Positions 5,798 to 9,413 of a DNA stretch of 9,413 nt are shown here, in pieces. Below the pieces are notes generated by a model, which was not told the DNA's origin, ran no database searches, and worked only from the letters and a program-made list of their open reading frames with translations. The DNA lies in the NCBI GenBank assembly GCA_023247345.1, contig JAHFGR010000012.1:4064-13476 (forward strand). Reading direction: 5' to 3'. This DNA comes from Microcaldota archaeon (GTDB taxonomy: Archaea; Micrarchaeota; Micrarchaeia; Anstonellales; Bilamarchaeaceae). Both the position numbers and the translations under genes were made by a program. Positions within the stretch are counted from its first letter, which is position 1; each line of letters starts with the position of its first letter.

Positions 5798-6604
5798 TTA
5801 TTCATCAAAATATAATAATGCTGCAGCAGCTCCAACTGCAGCAATAGTAACTGCAATAGGCCCAAGTTTAGTTATTCTACTTTCTGGGCGTAGTTCTTTT
5901 CTTATTGTTTTTCCAATATCTCTAACTAGTGTTGTAGCTTCCTTTAAAACTTGCGAACTTTCACCCATTCTCTCTTTTGCTATTTCAAGTCTTTCTATCA
6001 CCTTATCATATCTTTCTGATATTAGCTCATATGCTTTCTTAAGTCGCATAGCTTCTTTCCATTCTTTATCTGCTTCTAGTCTAGCTACCAATTCTTTTCT
6101 ATAAAGTGCTTCTTTAGTTCCTACTTCTAATGCATCCTCGTCGAATCCCAAATCTCCAAGTATTTTCCTGCCTATATCTTTTTCACGTCTTTCTGCGGCC
6201 TCTTCGAAACTTAATGCTATACGATCGTATTTAGATAATCTAGTTGCAATTTTTTTTATTAAATCCCTTAAAGAATCATTTAATGCTTCTGCAACCTTGG
6301 CAGCGTTTTGCTTTGGGTTTGCCGATATAAAACCATTTACTAAATCTCGTATACTGTTTCCGTGCAGTACGTCCATCGCCTTTAAATCTTGGTCTATTTT
6401 GGATATATCCAAAGTACCTAAAGATTGAGATTTTCTAATTTTTAGTTGTGCATCAGTTAATTGTTGGCTTATGGCTTTGCTTATTTGGTTTTTCAACCCA
6501 TCAACATTTCCGTTTCTGCCGAGTTCAAAGCCTATTTCGAAATTTGTTTTTTGCGCAGTATTTCTAAATGCAAGTCCTGGTTCGACCATCTTCAACCTCT
6601 TCAT
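5798..6604 (-). CDS. 268-aa coiled-coil protein with C-terminal membrane anchor, paralogue of the 348-aa protein
   Basis: An unrecognised protein. MVEPGLAF (residues 6-13) matches MVAEGGLAF of the 348-aa protein, and the following TNFEIGFELGRNGNVDGL matches its TN...G.E.GR..N.D.L region. GFIS lies near residue 90, with a long charged helix through about 235, then SRITK (242-246) and a C-terminal hydrophobic helix (about 247-265) ending in YFDE. It is likely a tail-anchored or C-terminally anchored coiled-coil protein whose cytoplasmic part may oligomerise or pair with its paralogue. The ATG at 6604 suits a leaderless mRNA from the TATA box at 6629-6636. However, GAGGTTGA lies just before Met6 (6589), and Met6 aligns with the start of the paralogue, so either start is possible. 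It is 60 nt upstream of the 186-aa gene. Confidence 0.85.
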   Translation of the reverse strand: MKRLKMVEPGLAFRNTAQKTNFEIGFELGRNGNVDGLKNQISKAISQQLTDAQLKIRKSQSLGTLDISKIDQDLKAMDVLHGNSIRDLVNGFISANPKQNAAKVAEALNDSLRDLIKKIATRLSKYDRIALSFEEAAERREKDIGRKILGDLGFDEDALEVGTKEALYRKELVARLEADKEWKEAMRLKKAYELISERYDKVIERLEIAKERMGESSQVLKEATTLVRDIGKTIRKELRPESRITKLGPIAVTIAAVGAAAALLYFDE

Positions 6605-6628
6605 TTTCGGTGCGTTCTCGCTTCAATT

Positions 6629-6636
6629 TATTTAAA
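6629..6636 (-). promoter_or_regulatory. TATA box for the 268-aa gene
   Basis: TTTAAATA on the minus strand is an exact archaeal box A, centred about 28 nt before the ATG at 6604. It predicts a leaderless transcript, or one with a leader of only a base or two, starting in the 49-nt gap after the 157-aa gene. Confidence 0.65.
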
Positions 6637-6653
6637 TCCTTTATCTAGTTATT

Positions 6654-7127
6654 TTATCTCGATATTATATGCCTAAGAAGTTCTGCAGTAAGTGCTTCTA
6701 AATCCACATCAGTCTTTATTTCTTTTTTTATAAAAATATTTCTTGGTTTATGAATATAAATAATTGATTTGGCGCTATCTTTTCCTCCTCTTGTTTCTAT
6801 TGCCAAATACCATTGTTGTACCCATGCGGGAGCTGCTAAACCTCTATCGAAACATGAAGATGGACTATTAGCTTCGGTCATGGTCGATGGTTGCGTACTA
6901 AATATATCAAAATACTCATGCGCAACAGAACTGCCTCTAATCGAATTTCTCGGTATTCTTATAATTGCTATCAATCTATCGGGAATTTTTCCAATCTCTC
7001 CTAATGCTTCTAATATATCTTCTCTACTAGTGAATAATGCATCAGCTCTTCTAAAATTGGGCAGGTTGGTTTTTTTACCAATTGTTCCTCGAGTTGCTGA
7101 TCTCATACTTTTATTATATAGAGTCAC
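6654..7127 (-). CDS. 157-aa alpha/beta protein, unknown function
   Basis: I do not recognise a family. Unlike its neighbours it is not all-helical. A basic N-terminus with TRGTIGKK is followed by a helix (about 34-48) and a strand, RLIAIIRIPRN (about 51-61). A variable middle with one Cys comes next, then WVQQWYLAIETRGG, a second strand SIIYIHKPRNIFIKK, and a C-terminal helix, LEALTAELLRHI. Neither membrane segments nor a signal peptide are seen. The start is either GTG at 7127, at the right distance from a TATAATTA box at 7148-7155, or ATG at 7106 (residue 8). The opposite strand has a long open frame over the same bases, but its product is an improbable mix rich in Leu, Ile, Ser and Cys. 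This gene heads the leftward series and is divergent from the 80-aa gene. Confidence 0.7.
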   Translation of the reverse strand: MTLYNKSMRSATRGTIGKKTNLPNFRRADALFTSREDILEALGEIGKIPDRLIAIIRIPRNSIRGSSVAHEYFDIFSTQPSTMTEANSPSSCFDRGLAAPAWVQQWYLAIETRGGKDSAKSIIYIHKPRNIFIKKEIKTDVDLEALTAELLRHIISR

Positions 7128-7158
7128 TTCTAAAAACTTTTCTTATTTAATTATACTC
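7128..7158. promoter_or_regulatory. Compact divergent promoter region
   Basis: Only 31 nt separate the two divergent genes. Minus-strand TATAATTA (7155-7148) is about 24 nt before the GTG at 7127. On the plus strand the weaker TTCTAAAAACTT (about 7127-7138) is centred about 26 nt before the ATG at 7159. The two pre-initiation complexes would overlap, so the two directions may compete or be co-regulated. The assignment rests on spacing and AT-rich motifs only. Confidence 0.4.
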
Positions 7159-7401
7159 ATGGAAGTTGAGAAAGAAGCACTACAATTAGTTCAAGGTACA
7201 TTATCCTCTATCAATGTTGTTATGGAAGATTGGAAGACACTAGATAATAACTCGAAGAATCGATTCTCTGCCCGTGTCGAGCGGCTAAAAAAATGGAAAG
7301 AAGTTTTAGAAAAATGGAAAGAAGATTTTGTCAAGGCAGATTCAGATAATAAGTATTACCTCCTTCTTCAATTGCACGATATTTCAGGCCAGATGACATG
7401 A
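7159..7401 (+). CDS. 80-aa helical protein, coupled to the following large gene
   Basis: A small, highly charged protein of unknown function. Two predicted helices carry repeated W-K pairs (LKKWKEVLEKWKEDF, about residues 45-59), a pattern typical of short coiled coils. No membrane segment or signal is present. The reading frame stays open upstream to 6769, but that part runs antisense to the 157-aa gene and its composition changes abruptly at this ATG. The ATG at 7159 is therefore taken as the start, which also fits a weak TATA-like sequence 26 nt upstream. Its stop TGA overlaps the start of the next gene as ATGA, so the two are probably translationally coupled and made in fixed proportion; their products may interact. 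That last point is inference. Confidence 0.75.
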   Translation: MEVEKEALQLVQGTLSSINVVMEDWKTLDNNSKNRFSARVERLKKWKEVLEKWKEDFVKADSDNKYYLLLQLHDISGQMT

Positions 7402-9413
7402 AATTTGAAGAAGAGCTAAAAAAAGCAGAGGAAAGACTGAAATTGCTCCAAACGGCTGTTCCAGTCAAGGCGCAAGGTCAAAAAGTTGAAGCAGATATAG
7501 CTAAAGCAGAACAAGGAATAGAAAGGTTAAGATCATTCTCCCTAAGACTTCCTCTTGATTCTCCGGAAGTCTTTAAACGAGTTGTTGCTGCTGAAACAAA
7601 TATTTTTGTAGTTGCCTTGGATGATTTAAGTAAATTAAAGCCTTCAGATGATTCTCCGGTTATCAGTGCTTACAATGGAGTTGTTTCTCTACTTAAGGAA
7701 GGCCAGAAATTATACGAAAAAAATCCTCAACAAGCCGAGCTGATGTTTGGTCAAGCAGATTATCTTGCTTCTGCATTGTTGCTTTGCAAGGATTTGGAAA
7801 TTTTAAGGAATCAGGACCCTAATAATTTAAAAGACGCAGAATTTTTAGCCACTGTTCAAAACGCAGCAAACGATTACGCTGCCAACATAAGCAAAAATAA
7901 TCCCACAGAAGAACGTGCCTTTCTTATTTTGTTAGCCGCCAACTCCTACTTAGGTTTGCAGTCGAACAAAATGCCAGCGCAGGCAGTAATTGCAAGAGAT
8001 TTTACTCTTTCCATTAAGAGCAGGCAGGAAGACCAGTTCGACATAATTGATGATCAAATTGCTATTTTACAAGCAATGCGAAATGTAAGCGTTTCTGAAA
8101 AATACAAGCAAGAATTTTTGGATCAGATGAAAACTGCGCTATTCATGTTTAATGTCGATCATTCTGGTTCGCGCGAAACTGTGCAAAAGCAGCTTGACCA
8201 AGCGACTTTATTTACAGCCGCAACCTTGCAGGTTGCCGTTTATTCTACAATGCCCTCAGAATTACAAAGAGCGTTGAAGAAAGATTACGATGGCCTTAAG
8301 CAGGACTTGCATGATGGGAGTTTGACTCAAGAATCAGTTACATTAATTTCGATGAATTTCTCCCAAGCAACAATGAACGATATTCTAGACGCATTTTCGC
8401 GTGCCATTGCTTCTTTAAAAATTTCAGCATCTGATCGCGCAACAATAAACACATCATTAAAAAATATCCGCGCGCTTTTCGAGCAAGGCGAGGTCAGCAG
8501 AGCTCTTCAGGTAACTGAGCTTTTGGCTGCTTATCGGTCTACAGTTGTAACTGACGCGCCATTTGCCAGAAGAGAACTTCTTGATGCAATAACTCTGTTG
8601 TCAAAACCAGGCGAGCTTAACGATAGCGAGTTGCAGGCAATGAATGCAAAATTACAGCCCGAGATCGCAAAGCTTGCAATGTACGGGCAATATTATGCAG
8701 CAATACAAGATCTGGGGGCAAGAGCCGAGAAGAGGCGTGCTGATTTTGGTGATTTGGAAAAACACTTTGATGAAACATTGTTTGATATAAAAAAAATTAG
8801 AAAACAGCTTGATGCTGCTTTAGCACAGGCAAAGAATGGAAATTTTGAAGACACAGATAAGCTATTGCAGGTAGCAAATGTGCTGATTATCGAGCAGGAT
8901 GGTTATGCAGTAAAAAAGGCAAACGAACTTCAGCGAAAAGATTTTGATAAAACTATTCAAGGTGATATTGCAAATCTCAGATCATTTAAGGCATCGATTG
9001 AAGGCTATAAGAAAAGCTTAGAGGATAAAAAAAGAGAATTCGGAAGCAGCGTTGTTACGCGCGGTATTGGAGAGCGGATAGATGACCTAATTGAAAGACT
9101 TACAAAATTACAATCAGAAGTCGATGTCCAGATTGCAGCCCTTGCGCAGGCGCAAACAGATCCAGATATCCAAAAAGCATCAGCTAAAAGAAACGCAGTA
9201 TTTGACAAAACCGCCCAGTTAATTATCATTCAGGATACGTTTCAAAGCATCGTAAGGTATTCTTCTTTATGCTTTGACCAGCTTGGCAACTTGAGTCATC
9301 TGGTCCAGATTGCAGATAACAGTTTAGATCGTACAATTATTATAAACGCAGCAAGCATAGCACAGGATTCATTAAGTTATTTGGCGCAACTTAATTTTTC
9401 AGGTGCAAAAGAA
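7398..9413 (+). CDS. Very long helical protein, 3' end outside window (at least 672 aa)
   Basis: I translated this frame from the ATG at 7398 to the last base and found no stop in 672 codons, so the gene continues beyond the window. The start overlaps the preceding stop (ATGA). The product is all helical and rich in Q, A, K, D, E and L, with no membrane segment, signal peptide or recognisable enzyme motif. The first 50 residues (starting MKFEEELKKAEERL) and about 450-600 (for example KKIRKQLDAALAQAKNG and IDDLIERLTKLQSEVD) look like coiled coil. Weak repeats of an L..A...G....A..LL..A pattern near residues 95-130, 355-385 and 468-500 recall helical-hairpin scaffolds such as TPR-like folds, but I cannot assign one. 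A structural or scaffolding role is a guess from composition. No homology to the 744-aa protein is obvious by eye. Confidence 0.85.
   Translation, partial: MKFEEELKKAEERLKLLQTAVPVKAQGQKVEADIAKAEQGIERLRSFSLRLPLDSPEVFKRVVAAETNIFVVALDDLSKLKPSDDSPVISAYNGVVSLLKEGQKLYEKNPQQAELMFGQADYLASALLLCKDLEILRNQDPNNLKDAEFLATVQNAANDYAANISKNNPTEERAFLILLAANSYLGLQSNKMPAQAVIARDFTLSIKSRQEDQFDIIDDQIAILQAMRNVSVSEKYKQEFLDQMKTALFMFNVDHSGSRETVQKQLDQATLFTAATLQVAVYSTMPSELQRALKKDYDGLKQDLHDGSLTQESVTLISMNFSQATMNDILDAFSRAIASLKISASDRATINTSLKNIRALFEQGEVSRALQVTELLAAYRSTVVTDAPFARRELLDAITLLSKPGELNDSELQAMNAKLQPEIAKLAMYGQYYAAIQDLGARAEKRRADFGDLEKHFDETLFDIKKIRKQLDAALAQAKNGNFEDTDKLLQVANVLIIEQDGYAVKKANELQRKDFDKTIQGDIANLRSFKASIEGYKKSLEDKKREFGSSVVTRGIGERIDDLIERLTKLQSEVDVQIAALAQAQTDPDIQKASAKRNAVFDKTAQLIIIQDTFQSIVRYSSLCFDQLGNLSHLVQIADNSLDRTIIINAASIAQDSLSYLAQLNFSGAKE

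Noticed and set aside
4883..6104. Plus-strand hydrophobic ORFs (76-105 aa) opposite the minus-strand cluster, resembling membrane proteins
   Set aside because: Their hydrophobicity is a by-product of Glu/Lys/Arg-rich helices on the opposite strand.
6461..6676. 71-aa plus-strand ORF spanning the promoter of the 268-aa gene
   Set aside because: It overlaps the start and TATA box of that gene antisense, and has no supporting signal.
6769..7158. Plus-strand open frame continuous with the 80-aa gene (a 210-aa reading)
   Set aside because: It runs antisense to the 157-aa gene, has a Leu/Ile/Ser/Cys-rich composition typical of a shadow frame, and changes character sharply at the ATG at 7159.
9005..9229. 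74-aa minus-strand ORF
   Set aside because: It lies wholly antisense to the long open frame running to the window end.
1..9413. CRISPR array, insertion sequence or transposase
   Set aside because: No regularly spaced repeats, terminal repeats or transposase motifs were seen on either strand.

Overview
The window looks like part of an AT-rich archaeal chromosome, probably from a small-genome lineage of the DPANN type. The reasons are archaeal TATA boxes (TTTAAATA-like) about 25-32 nt upstream of several start codons, apparently leaderless starts, T-tract terminators, gaps of only 13-50 nt between most genes, and a tRNA whose exons are separated by long inserts. The lineage is my inference; no phylogenetic marker is present.

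Region 1 (1-444): an interrupted tRNA-Ala(UGC). Its anticodon arm, variable loop and 5' T strand lie at 156-192. The 3' T strand and the acceptor 3' strand, with the tRNA-Ala identity base U70, lie about 230 nt downstream at 421-436 and are followed by T8. The first seven bases of the window fit the 5' side of the D arm, so the acceptor 5' strand would lie just outside the window. The two spacers, of about 146 and 228 nt, are packed with hairpins.

Region 2 (534-4094, + strand): a Rossmann-type methyltransferase (233 aa), a VTT/DedA-type membrane protein (173 aa) and a 744-aa helical protein of unknown function with three C-terminal repeats. Each has its own plausible TATA box.

Region 3 (4117-7127, - strand): four genes, transcribed leftwards and converging on the 744-aa gene. 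In transcription order they are a 157-aa alpha/beta protein, a 268-aa protein with a C-terminal membrane segment, a 186-aa helical protein and a 348-aa paralogue of the 268-aa protein. The two paralogues share an N-terminal GLAF motif, a middle GFIS block and an SRITK-plus-membrane tail.

Region 4 (7159-9413, + strand): divergent from region 3 across a 31-nt gap. An 80-aa helical protein overlaps (ATGA) a very long helical ORF that stays open for 672 codons to the window end.

I recognise no described family for the seven ORFs from 1860 onwards. The likeliest reading is a lineage-specific cluster of coiled-coil and membrane-tethered structural proteins. The interrupted tRNA is the strongest unusual signal.
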